Below are positions 16,390-23,972 of a stretch of 64,000 nt of DNA, in pieces. The DNA is taken from the NCBI RefSeq assembly GCF_900609045.1, contig NZ_UXAV01000023.1, positions 33,045 to 97,044 on the forward strand, read 5' to 3'. Source of the stretch: Filibacter tadaridae. Lineage in GTDB: Bacteria; Bacillota; Bacilli; Bacillales_A; Planococcaceae. The number at the start of each line of letters is the position of its first letter. The first letter of the stretch is position 1. Position numbers and translations under genes: made by a program. The notes beneath the pieces are model-generated. The model was not told where the DNA came from, made no database searches, and saw only the letters and a program-made list of their open reading frames with translations.

Positions 16390-17295
16390 ATGAATAAAGA
16401 TATAATCCTTTCTTCTGGGAAGGAGCGAAGTATTTCCACTATGTTTGCAGACCTGAAATCACTTTTTAAATCGTTTGTATTAATTGCGAATGTTGTTCCT
16501 GTATTTGTTGGTTTTTGGTTGGCATTGCATTTTACTGGCATTTCATTAATCGATAATCTAAATGTGTTTTTGCTAACGATTGTCGGTAGTACTGTTCTTA
16601 TGGCAGGGGCACTTGTTCTTAATAACTGGTACGATGTCGATATCGATACAGTGATGGCAAGAACGCAAAAAAGACCTACAGTGACGGGGAATATTTCATT
16701 AAATACAGTTTTGATGTTAGGAATTGCCCTTTCGGTATTAGGTATGGTCCTTTTATTTTTCACAACTATTGAGGCAGCCATTTATGCATTCATTGGCTGG
16801 TTCACATATGTTATTTTATATACGATGTGGTCCAAGAGAAGGTACACGCTGAATACTGTAATTGGCAGCGTTTCAGGCGCGGTTACTCCTTTAATTGGGT
16901 GGGCGGCGATTGCACCGGCTTTTCATATCGTTCCGATTGTGTTGTTCATGATTATATTCATCTGGCAGATGCCTCATACATTCGCAATTGCAATGAAGAA
17001 AAATGATGAATACAAAGCAGCTGGTGTTGCGATGTTGCCCGCTGTACTTGGCTTTAACATGACTAAGCGGCAAATTGTCGTCTATGTAGCATGCTTGCTT
17101 CCATTGCCATTCTATTTAGCGTCACTTGGTCTGACATTTATGATTGTGGCCACAATGCTAAACATCGGCTTCTTGGTAATTGGATTTATGGGCTTTTCTA
17201 CAAAGAATGATCTTAAATGGGCTAATATAGTTTTCTTATATTCCGTGAATTACTTGATGATTTTATTTTTGTTAATGATTTTTGTTACGTTGTGA
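16390..17295 (+). CDS. ctaB: Protoheme IX farnesyltransferase (heme O synthase)
   Basis: A 301-residue UbiA-family prenyltransferase that adds farnesyl to heme B to make heme O for cytochrome oxidase. It shows the aspartate-rich NNWYDVDID motif (about residues 77-85) that binds prenyl diphosphate through magnesium, the downstream WSKRRYTLNTVIGSVSGAV and WQMPHTFAIAMKKNDEYKAAG motifs of CtaB, and about nine membrane helices. No ctaA or cytochrome oxidase genes adjoin it, so it may be a stand-alone copy. An AAGGAG lies upstream of the ATG with a rather long spacer. A bidirectional terminator follows. Confidence 0.9.
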   Translation: MNKDIILSSGKERSISTMFADLKSLFKSFVLIANVVPVFVGFWLALHFTGISLIDNLNVFLLTIVGSTVLMAGALVLNNWYDVDIDTVMARTQKRPTVTGNISLNTVLMLGIALSVLGMVLLFFTTIEAAIYAFIGWFTYVILYTMWSKRRYTLNTVIGSVSGAVTPLIGWAAIAPAFHIVPIVLFMIIFIWQMPHTFAIAMKKNDEYKAAGVAMLPAVLGFNMTKRQIVVYVACLLPLPFYLASLGLTFMIVATMLNIGFLVIGFMGFSTKNDLKWANIVFLYSVNYLMILFLLMIFVTL

Positions 17296-17337
17296 TGGGT
17301 ACGATTCATAACAGTTGGCAGGGTTCTTTTACTGACA

Positions 17338-17388
17338 TAAAAAAAGGCGAAACCGGTAGATCTACTAACCGGCTTTGTCTTTTTTTTA
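17338..17388. terminator. Bidirectional terminator between ctaB and the Gly-rich gene
   Basis: AAACCGGT and ACCGGCTTT arms flank a short loop, with an A run on the left and eight T residues on the right, serving both converging genes. Confidence 0.8.
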
Positions 17389-17424
17389 AAACTTTATAGT
17401 TGTACTTTTACACGAACAGGAAAC

Positions 17425-17727
17425 TTACCAAAAAAACGCAGAGGCAAGTGCTACTCCAGCAATTGCTCCAAGCGCAATGCCGAAACCGAATCTAGATCCA
17501 CCATACCTTCTGTATCCATAACCACCATAACCACCGTACCCACCGTACCCTCCAAATCCACCATAGCCAAATCCGTAACCACCTAGATTTCCAGCAGGTC
17601 GAATCCAAACCATGTCTCTACTTACTCTGGTGATTTCTCCTACATGCGTCCTGCCATCATGACAAGTAATTCTTACAGTTTTTCCGTAGTAGCGGCAACA
17701 TTGATGATACAAATTATTTTGAGTCAT
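17425..17727 (-). CDS. Glycine-rich protein with GGYGGYG repeats
   Basis: A 100-residue protein of unknown function. The first 45 residues look like a small beta-barrel (VRITCHDGRTHVGEITRVS), then comes a low-complexity run of GYG/GGY units (about residues 48-78) and a hydrophobic C-terminal helix (GIALGAIAGVALASAFFW) that could anchor it in a membrane. AGGAGG lies seven bases before the ATG at 17727. Small proteins of this layout are common in spore-forming Bacillales, and a spore or envelope location is a guess. It converges with ctaB. Confidence 0.7.
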   Translation of the reverse strand: MTQNNLYHQCCRYYGKTVRITCHDGRTHVGEITRVSRDMVWIRPAGNLGGYGFGYGGFGGYGGYGGYGGYGYRRYGGSRFGFGIALGAIAGVALASAFFW

Positions 17728-17869
17728 TTTCATCCTCCTTTCGAACGTATTTGCATACAAGCATGTATTGTTAACATATGATGCAATAGTGAGTTGTACT
17801 AGATGAATGTCCGGCTACTAGCATATTCACTTTTGAATTCGGTTCCAAGAAAATGAAGGATAAACTAAG

Positions 17870-17935
17870 CGTAGGCATCCACGAGCGCCGCAGCGAGTTC
17901 AATGGAGTTCTTTATATATAAATAAACCGTTAAAG
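17870..17935. repeat. Degenerate relative of the 121-bp repeat
   Basis: The segment AAGCGTAGGCATCC...GAGCGCCG...TTCAATGGAGTTCTTTATATATA follows the same order as the right end of the 121-bp repeat (GGCATCC, GCGCCGAGCG, TTGAGAGGATTCCTTATG). It is short and decayed. Confidence 0.5.
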
Positions 17936-17936
17936 G

Positions 17937-18791
17937 ATGAAATACTTGCCAGTTATTAATACGCAAATAGTACTTGAAAGATTTTTCACAGCTAGCAAAG
18001 AACAAATAGATAAAAATCCATATGCGATACAGTGTGAATATATATGCCAGCCACTGCTCGTTTCATTTCCTAGAATAAGCCCTGAAGAATTGCAATATGA
18101 ACTGTTCAATCATGGGCTATTTGACCCGTTGGAATGGATGGAAAGCAAACGGGTGGTAGAAAAAATGGAGAAAATGAATGTTTGGCAAATTGTTGAGAAG
18201 GAATATCGGCTTTTAAAGGATTTATGGGGCGGACCTGAAGTTTCCATCTATATTTTACCTATAAACACAAATGGTGAAATGGGTGAACATGCACCTGTTA
18301 AAAATGGAGTAGCCTATTCGGGGACATTGCTTCTGTTTTTGTCCGATGAATTATCATCAGAAGCTATCAAAACATTATTTGCACATGAGTATAACCATGT
18401 TTGCCGTCTAAACTATTTAGGTAAAGCACCCGCTAAAATTCTTCTTATGGATTCTTTGCTAATTGAGGGGCTTGCGGAATTTGCAGTGCAAGATTTATAC
18501 GGAGAAGAATTTTCATCACCATGGGTAAATCTGTATTCGTATAAAAAGATGATGAAAATATGGAAGCGATATTTTCTTCCTTCGTTAAATTTAGTGGGGA
18601 CGGATAGCCATCAGCCATTCCTGTATGGCGATACCAAGAAGCGATTGCCTAAATGGATTGGCTACCAAATTGGCTATCAGATTGTCGCAACTTATCAACA
18701 GAGGAATGGATTTACAGCGAATAACGAATTATACCGAAAGTCTTCTGAAGAGGTAATTGCAGGTTCTGACTTTGCTTTACCGAAAACATAA
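17937..18791 (+). CDS. DUF2268 zinc-metallopeptidase-like protein (YjaZ-like)
   Basis: A 284-residue protein with an HExxH motif (LFAHEYNHVCRL, near residues 150-160) and a downstream LIEGLAEFAVQD segment that could give the third zinc ligand, the arrangement of DUF2268 predicted zinc proteases such as B. subtilis YjaZ. No signal peptide is seen, so it is probably cytoplasmic. The start is uncertain: the ATG at 17937 touches AAAGG, while an in-frame TTG at 17946 has a better spaced AAAGGATG. A strong terminator follows at 18806. The substrate is unknown. Confidence 0.78.
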   Translation: MKYLPVINTQIVLERFFTASKEQIDKNPYAIQCEYICQPLLVSFPRISPEELQYELFNHGLFDPLEWMESKRVVEKMEKMNVWQIVEKEYRLLKDLWGGPEVSIYILPINTNGEMGEHAPVKNGVAYSGTLLLFLSDELSSEAIKTLFAHEYNHVCRLNYLGKAPAKILLMDSLLIEGLAEFAVQDLYGEEFSSPWVNLYSYKKMMKIWKRYFLPSLNLVGTDSHQPFLYGDTKKRLPKWIGYQIGYQIVATYQQRNGFTANNELYRKSSEEVIAGSDFALPKT

Positions 18792-18805
18792 CGCGGAGCA
18801 AACTA

Positions 18806-18847
18806 AAAAACCTTTTCTCTAAATAATTATCAAGAGAAAAGGTTTTT
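18806..18847. terminator. Bidirectional terminator
   Basis: A 15-bp perfect stem (AAAAACCTTTTCTCT / AGAGAAAAGGTTTTT) with a 12-base AT-rich loop separates the converging DUF2268 and methyltransferase genes. Confidence 0.9.
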
Positions 18848-18855
18848 ACTTTTAA

Positions 18856-19560
18856 TTATAAACAACAACGAAAAGCTCGAAAGCCAATGGATTCGTTATT
18901 TTTTATCGTAAAACGGTTATGTTCATCCCATATATCAAAGAATTTGCGCCCGATATTTTCTGATTGGTTTATATCAGCGATGTCAGTTTGGATTAGTCCG
19001 AATGAAGTATTAAGGACATCGATTTTAGTGAAACCGACGTTCCCCAGTTTGGTTATCCAATCCTTTTCAGTTGGGACTTCTCGTATTCCATATAGGTTAT
19101 ATACCTTTTCCATTAATTCTTGAGACATAGGATGTTCAGCTGTCATTTCAATTAGGATTAATCTACCTGTGCTTTTTAAGACTCTGGATAGTTCATGTAA
19201 GGTCTTGGAGATATCAGTAAATGCGATAACCGATTCAGCCAGTATCATGTCAAAGGAATTCGTCGGGAAATCTAATTTTTGTACATCTCCTTCGACCACG
19301 ATAACTGGTGATTTACTTTTTTGAAACCGTTCCTTCGCTTTTGCTAACATTATTGGATGATTGTCTAATGCTGTGACCTGGCATGCGAACCTCTGTGTTA
19401 AATAGTGTGCTGTCTGCCCCGTTCCGCATCCAATATCCAACACGGATTCGGAAGGGTGAATGTGTTCATTTTCCAAAATGGATTTGGTAAGCGCAAAACC
19501 TCCGGGATGTGCCCCCCCAATTCCAAGAAGTGCTAAAAGGTTCAGATAGTCATTGGACAT
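18856..19560 (-). CDS. Class I SAM-dependent methyltransferase
   Basis: A 234-residue methyltransferase. The SAM-binding motif I is VLDIGCGTGQTAHYL (about residues 39-53), followed by the acidic residue in VTALDNHP, motif II near VVEGDVQKLDFPTNSFDMILAES and motif III in RVLKSTGRLILIEM. The substrate cannot be deduced; the architecture is that of the UbiE/methyltransferase-11 group acting on small molecules. TTGGAG precedes the ATG. It is probably transcribed together with or just after the small YjcZ-like gene upstream, 43 bases away. Confidence 0.82.
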   Translation of the reverse strand: MSNDYLNLLALLGIGGAHPGGFALTKSILENEHIHPSESVLDIGCGTGQTAHYLTQRFACQVTALDNHPIMLAKAKERFQKSKSPVIVVEGDVQKLDFPTNSFDMILAESVIAFTDISKTLHELSRVLKSTGRLILIEMTAEHPMSQELMEKVYNLYGIREVPTEKDWITKLGNVGFTKIDVLNTSFGLIQTDIADINQSENIGRKFFDIWDEHNRFTIKNNESIGFRAFRCCL

Positions 19561-19602
19561 ATAGTTTTCTCCAACTTTAAAACTGTCATCTTTGTTTCGT
19601 AG

Positions 19603-19740
19603 TTAACACCTTTCTCCATACCCTCCAATGCCATCATTCGTCATATAGGTTGCTCCAACAATGATAAGCAGGATAAATAGTACAACGATTAACGTAAAAC
19701 CTGATCCATTTCCAACGTTTTCACCTGTTTCACACGACAT
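19603..19740 (-). CDS. YjcZ-like tiny membrane peptide
   Basis: A 45-residue peptide with a single membrane helix, GFTLIVVLFILLIIVGATY, preceded by a glycine-rich stretch. This is the pattern of the tiny YjcZ/CotVWX-associated transmembrane peptides often annotated as sporulation proteins in Bacillales. The ATG has AGGGGGAG about six bases upstream. It lies on the same strand as, and just upstream of, the methyltransferase gene. Expression in sporulation is inferred from the family only. Confidence 0.78.
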   Translation of the reverse strand: MSCETGENVGNGSGFTLIVVLFILLIIVGATYMTNDGIGGYGERC

Positions 19741-19809
19741 TTTATCTCCCCCTTTCCTGCCATTATCTATAGACTATGCAACTGGTTACAATCGTGCAGG
19801 GCAGAAACG

Positions 19810-19850
19810 AAAAAAGGTCCTAAACAATGAATTGTTTAGGGCCTTTTTTT
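19810..19850. terminator. Bidirectional terminator downstream of psd
   Basis: AAAAAGGTCCTAAACAA and TTGTTTAGGGCCTTTTT arms with loop TGAA, a T run on both strands. It fits transcripts ending from psd on the minus strand. Confidence 0.85.
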
Positions 19851-19895
19851 AGTGTATGTCTTATGTCTGGCGCCCCTGATCAAATCATTTCTGTT

Positions 19896-20675
19896 TTAAG
19901 TGGGCCATTCTCCTATTGGTTGACCCATTTTAACATTTGTCATAACGGGCAGTGTCGCTTTAAACTGTGTACTATTTTCGATGAAAAGAATGACAGTTGA
20001 ACCGAAAGAGAAGTGGCCGAACTCAGCGCCCTTTATACAGTCTGGTGATGAGCTATGGATTTGAATACTATTCACATTAAGTGCACCGACTTTAACAATC
20101 GCTACCCTTCCATAAGGCGTTGCCAATTCTGAAATCAAACGATGATTTGTTGAAAACAGATCCTCCTTGAACCGTAATCCTAGGTCATTTACCGGATAAG
20201 AAATCCCGCCCAGCGCATAACGGGAGATAAGTTTTCCGTTAGCCGGATAATGGAAATGGTGATAATGACTTGGAGAGAGGTACAATAGAAAATAAAAACC
20301 TTCTTTATACGGTGCTGCTTTCTTTTCATCCCCAAATAGTTTGCGTATATTATAAGAACGGTTTTTAATGATAAAGGTTTGGTCTTTGCTAATCTTACCA
20401 ATACCGCTTACAATCCCATCTACCGGCGAAATTAGCGTATTAGAAGATTCATCAATGGATCGACTGTCTTCTTTTAAATTACGTGTAAAAAAGGCTTGTA
20501 AACTTTTATAATGCTCAATTGGTTGCGCCATTTCACTTTCATCGATGTGATACATTTTTGAAAAGGGGCGTATAAGTGGTCTGCTCATTCGTGATTGTGT
20601 AAATAACTCTAGGAACTTGGAAGAGAGCGGATTACCTGTTAGCTCCACGAATGAATTAAAAAGAATCTTCTTCAT
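19896..20675 (-). CDS. psd: Phosphatidylserine decarboxylase
   Basis: A 259-residue proenzyme that cleaves itself to form a pyruvoyl group and decarboxylates phosphatidylserine to phosphatidylethanolamine at the membrane. The cleavage site is FGST near the C-terminus (in GHFSFGSTVILF), where LGST is the commoner form; the histidine motif YLSPSHYHHFHYP is intact. The start at 20675 is preceded by ATGAGGT at good spacing, better than the ATG at 20690. It is divergent from pssA, which makes its substrate, across a gap of under 60 bases. Confidence 0.92.
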   Translation of the reverse strand: MKKILFNSFVELTGNPLSSKFLELFTQSRMSRPLIRPFSKMYHIDESEMAQPIEHYKSLQAFFTRNLKEDSRSIDESSNTLISPVDGIVSGIGKISKDQTFIIKNRSYNIRKLFGDEKKAAPYKEGFYFLLYLSPSHYHHFHYPANGKLISRYALGGISYPVNDLGLRFKEDLFSTNHRLISELATPYGRVAIVKVGALNVNSIQIHSSSPDCIKGAEFGHFSFGSTVILFIENSTQFKATLPVMTNVKMGQPIGEWPT

Positions 20676-20733
20676 ATTTTCAAACCTCATTTTTTCATTT
20701 ATAATTTAAGTATAGACTGTTAGGAGGAGCACT

Positions 20734-21267
20734 ATGTTTTTATTGAGAGAGTTTTATCATACAAAGTTCAGAGCCCAAATCGCGAACGCAATTACTTTGA
20801 TGAATTTAAGTTTTGGTATTATCGCCATTATACTCGTTATTAAAGGGTTAAGTCATATGAGTTTATTATTTATATTTTTAGCTGCGCTGTTTGACCGTTT
20901 CGACGGGATGGCGGCAAGACATTTTCATTCGGAATCCGATTTCGGAAAAGAGCTTGATTCGCTGTGCGATCTAATTTCTTTTGGAATCGCACCCGCTTTA
21001 CTAATATACCAGATTGCTTTATCGGAGATGCTTTGGGTTGGCATTGCAATTACGATTTTTTATATTTTAGCTGGCGCGGTTCGTCTTGCCCGTTTTAATG
21101 TGAAGGAATTTGATGGCGCGTTTAGCGGTGTACCAATTACGGCAGCCGGCGTTATCATGACAATGAGTTATTTCGTCTATCCATATGTGAAAGATGGATT
21201 TTTTGTCATCCTGATGCTTGTATTGGCGTTATTGATGGTAAGCACAATCCGAATTGCGAAAGTGTGA
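20734..21267 (+). CDS. pssA: CDP-diacylglycerol-serine O-phosphatidyltransferase
   Basis: A 177-residue membrane enzyme that transfers serine to CDP-diacylglycerol, giving phosphatidylserine. The CDP-alcohol phosphotransferase signature DG-x2-AR-x8-G-x3-D-x3-D is complete, from DGMAAR to DSLCD (about residues 53-75), and about five or six membrane helices are visible. AGGAGG precedes the ATG. Together with the divergent psd gene it forms the whole branch from CDP-diacylglycerol to phosphatidylethanolamine. The shared promoter region is very short, so the two promoters must overlap or face each other closely. Confidence 0.93.
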   Translation: MFLLREFYHTKFRAQIANAITLMNLSFGIIAIILVIKGLSHMSLLFIFLAALFDRFDGMAARHFHSESDFGKELDSLCDLISFGIAPALLIYQIALSEMLWVGIAITIFYILAGAVRLARFNVKEFDGAFSGVPITAAGVIMTMSYFVYPYVKDGFFVILMLVLALLMVSTIRIAKV

Positions 21268-21416
21268 AGGGGACATACCGGTTTTCCGAACAATTGCTAC
21301 TTGTTTGGAGAACCGTTTTTTTTGCGTTTTCAAAACGCTAGCACCCATTTCGCTTTCTTGACTTTGAAAATAAGGTACCCTACACTTATCAAGAGAACAG
21401 ACAGTTGGAGGACATT

Positions 21417-22631
21417 ATGCCAAATCATCCATTCATCCCAATCATAGTTGGAACGGATATGAACGCCTATAATATGGCTATTTCGTTTCATGAAGAATAT
21501 GGGATTAAACCCGTTTTAGTCGGAAAAGAACCATTATCATTCACAAGCCTAAGCTCCATTATAAAAAGCATTGAGCTTAACCCTAAATTACCGGAAAAAG
21601 AGACATTCGTCAGCTTCTTAAAAAAAGTTGCCGAGAAATATGCAGAACCAAAGAAAAAGATGTTACTTATTGGGACAAATGATTTGTACGTTCGGATGAT
21701 TATTGAAAATGCGGAGGCATTAAGAGGTCACTTCGTTTTCAATTATTTAGACGAGCCACTTATGAACGATGTGCTTGTTAAGTCGAACTTCTACAAATTG
21801 TGTGCGGAACACGGAATCGAAGCACCTGCGACCTATTACTATTCATGTCTTTCGGACAAACCATTTACAGATGAAGTCCTATTTCCAGTAATCGTCAAGC
21901 CGAGTAATGGTGTGCAGTATTACTTAAACCCGTTTGACGGAATGCAAAAAGTGTACAAGGTCGATTCCTATGATGAAATCGAGAAAGTCATCCATACAAT
22001 CAAGGCAAGTGGCTATAAAGAAGAACTAATCATACAAGATTATATTCCTGGAGATGACACCTATATGTGGGATTCCGTCTTTTACATGAACACTCACGGA
22101 CAAGCCGAGCTGGCCACGTTTGCACAAGTCGTCTTACAAGAGCACACCGTTACAGCTATCGGAAACTACACAGCACTTATCACTCGCTATAATGAAGAGA
22201 TGATGATGAAGCTGAAAGGATTCCTGGAAGCGCTCGATTATGTGGGCTATGCGAACTTCGACTTGAAATACGACGAACGGGATGGGAAGTTCAAAGTGTT
22301 TGAAGTGAACATTCGGCAAGGTAGATCCAGTTACTACATCACAGCATGCGGGCATAATATGGCGAAATACCTTGTTGATGATCTAATCTATGGTCAACAG
22401 AAGCCGCTAACGTTGTTGAATGAAAACTACCTATTTACAGTTGTTCCAAAAATCGTTTTGAAGAAGTTCGTGACAGATAGCGGAGTCCAAAAAGATGTAA
22501 GGGCATTACTTAAAGCGAAAAAGTACGGCAATCCATTATTCTATAAACAAGATCGTCATTTCAAGCGCAAACTGTACTTGCTTTTACGGCAGATCAACTA
22601 CTATCGTAAATATAAAAATAATCAGTGGTAA
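21417..22631 (+). CDS. ATP-grasp carboxylate-amine ligase-like protein
   Basis: A 404-residue ATP-grasp enzyme of the kind that joins a carboxylate to an amine or similar nucleophile with ATP. The N-terminal pre-ATP-grasp domain (about 1-115) is followed by the nucleotide-binding region with VIVKPSNGVQYY, EELIIQDYIPGDDT and the metal-binding segment NFDLKYDE...FEVNIRQGR. The start at 21417 has GGAGGA five bases upstream. It stands alone with a terminator-like hairpin at its end. The substrate is unknown; homologues in Firmicutes are often simply called carboxylate-amine ligase. Confidence 0.78.
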   Translation: MPNHPFIPIIVGTDMNAYNMAISFHEEYGIKPVLVGKEPLSFTSLSSIIKSIELNPKLPEKETFVSFLKKVAEKYAEPKKKMLLIGTNDLYVRMIIENAEALRGHFVFNYLDEPLMNDVLVKSNFYKLCAEHGIEAPATYYYSCLSDKPFTDEVLFPVIVKPSNGVQYYLNPFDGMQKVYKVDSYDEIEKVIHTIKASGYKEELIIQDYIPGDDTYMWDSVFYMNTHGQAELATFAQVVLQEHTVTAIGNYTALITRYNEEMMMKLKGFLEALDYVGYANFDLKYDERDGKFKVFEVNIRQGRSSYYITACGHNMAKYLVDDLIYGQQKPLTLLNENYLFTVVPKIVLKKFVTDSGVQKDVRALLKAKKYGNPLFYKQDRHFKRKLYLLLRQINYYRKYKNNQW

Positions 22632-22673
22632 TAGAAAATCCCTTATACCTTGTGTATAGGGGGTTTTCTATTA
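22629..22673 (+). terminator. Terminator after the ATP-grasp gene
   Basis: TAATAGAAAATCCCTTATAC pairs with GTATAGGGGGTTTTCTATTA across a short loop; the stem overlaps the stop codon. Confidence 0.7.
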
Positions 22674-22732
22674 CTCTATTTAAGTTTCTGAATAATTGGT
22701 ATATAGTAAGGGGTAATGAGGGAGGGGTTTGC

Positions 22733-23344
22733 GTGAAGAAGTACGTGAAAGAGTTTGCTGCTTTTCCGGATATTATGGTTATGCTTATTATTTTCTTGAC
22801 ATGTCTAGCGTTTACAATTTTTCACGTATTGCATGTTGGTACCTGGATTGCTATAGCGATTGGTATGTTGACGTATGCAACGAGTGAATATATCGTACAT
22901 CGGTTTTTGTTCCACATCAAAACACCGAAAAACCCATTTTTGCTAAAGGTGATTAAACGTCTGCATTATGACCATCATGTTGATCCAAATGATTTGAAAT
23001 TATTATTTCTACCGCTCTGGTTCAGTATTCCTGGTTTCGTCATTTATTCGCTGATCGTTTTTTCAATTGCAAAAAGTAGTGCACTAGCCATAGCGTTCGC
23101 AACTGGGTTGGTTGCTTATTTTCTTTTTTATGAATGGAAGCATTATATTGCACATAAGCCGATTAAGCCGCGTACAAGACTAGGGAAAAATATAAAAAAA
23201 CATCACCTTTTGCATCATTTTATGAATGAGAATTACTGGTTCGGTGTAACGCATACATCTTTTGATAAGACACTTGGTACGTTTAAAGAAAAAGATGAGG
23301 TTGAAAAAAGTGCAACCGCAAGGAACTTGGAAAACCGGGTGTGA
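22733..23344 (+). CDS. Fatty acid hydroxylase/sterol desaturase-family membrane protein
   Basis: A 203-residue membrane protein with four histidine clusters, HRFLFH, HYDHHVD, KHYIAHK and KKHHLLHH, which bind the di-iron centre of the fatty acid hydroxylase, sterol desaturase and carotenoid hydroxylase group. Four hydrophobic segments surround them. It would hydroxylate a lipid using oxygen; carotenoid or fatty acid are both possible. The GTG at 22733 has GGGAGGGG upstream; longer in-frame starts would translate the preceding terminator. It is followed by a long repeat region. Confidence 0.82.
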   Translation: MKKYVKEFAAFPDIMVMLIIFLTCLAFTIFHVLHVGTWIAIAIGMLTYATSEYIVHRFLFHIKTPKNPFLLKVIKRLHYDHHVDPNDLKLLFLPLWFSIPGFVIYSLIVFSIAKSSALAIAFATGLVAYFLFYEWKHYIAHKPIKPRTRLGKNIKKHHLLHHFMNENYWFGVTHTSFDKTLGTFKEKDEVEKSATARNLENRV

Positions 23345-23392
23345 ATTTTTTAACCTATATAGCACAAACGAAAGTTTATAACCTCAAAAAAA

Positions 23393-23660
23393 GGCAGTTG
23401 CTTTCCGTTCCAGTACTCGCTTTCCGCGGGCGTTGCCTCAGCCAATCGAACAGCGAAGGGTTCGATTTGCCTTAATTTCTGCGTTATTTGCAGAAATTAA
23501 GGCATTCTTGCCCCGTGCTCTCAACGCTACGCTTTTGTTCGCAAAACCGTACTGCGTAGCGGCTTTTCCTGCGGGGTCTTCGGCTAACGCTATTCCCGCA
23601 GGAGTCTCGCACTTGCACTCCAAGCAACTGCAGCCACTCAAATGGAATGCATACCGAAGC
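23393..23660. repeat. Composite palindromic intergenic repeat
   Basis: The outer parts (TACTCGCTTTCCGCGGGCG on the left, CCCGCAGGAGTCTCGCACTT on the right) match a GC-rich palindromic repeat common in Bacillales genomes. Between them lie two extra hairpins: 23469-23503 with 14-bp perfect arms and a 7-base loop, and CGCTACGC...GCGTAGCG about 23526-23567. It looks like one repeat interrupted by another. No coding signal is seen in either strand, and the 23345-23768 gap holds nothing else. Confidence 0.8.
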
Positions 23661-23768
23661 GCCGTAGCAGGTTTGAAGGGCATTTTTTGTTCAACCTATT
23701 CAGATGTTTTGAAATGTCCGTTTTGAGGAAAACATAATGTGGACTAACATCAAGGAGGAACAAACATC

Positions 23769-23915
23769 ATGAGAAAAGTAGCAGAGACTAAAATGGACAT
23801 CAAAAGGGAAGAAATCATACAACGACTAGTTAAAAAAGGAATCTTTAAAATCCATGATAAACAGCTATATGAACTGCCATTACAAGCACTGTTAAAGAAA
23901 TATACAATGATCTAA
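23769..23915 (+). CDS. FbpA-like small basic protein
   Basis: A 48-residue basic protein with AAGGAGG before the ATG. The central pattern, IKREEIIQRLVKKGIFKIHDKQLYELPLQALLKKY, resembles the Fur-regulated basic protein FbpA of B. subtilis, which helps the iron-sparing response. I could not see a convincing Fur box immediately upstream, so iron control is not shown here. It lies 57 bases before the amidase gene, separated by an imperfect hairpin (CTGGAGCCAT...ATGGC...CCAG). Identification rests on recalled similarity across a short protein. Confidence 0.68.
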   Translation: MRKVAETKMDIKREEIIQRLVKKGIFKIHDKQLYELPLQALLKKYTMI

Positions 23916-23972
23916 GAACTGGAGCCATTGTGGATGGCGAAGGTTCCAGCGCAAAAATAGGAGGCCATACTA

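Noticed and set aside
23433..23726. Overlapping 80-97 codon frames on both strands
   Set aside because: They translate the palindromic repeat; alanine- and cysteine-rich products arise from its GC-rich hairpins.
23700..23768. Fur box before the FbpA-like gene
   Set aside because: No stretch approaches the 7-1-7 consensus; only AT-rich words were seen.
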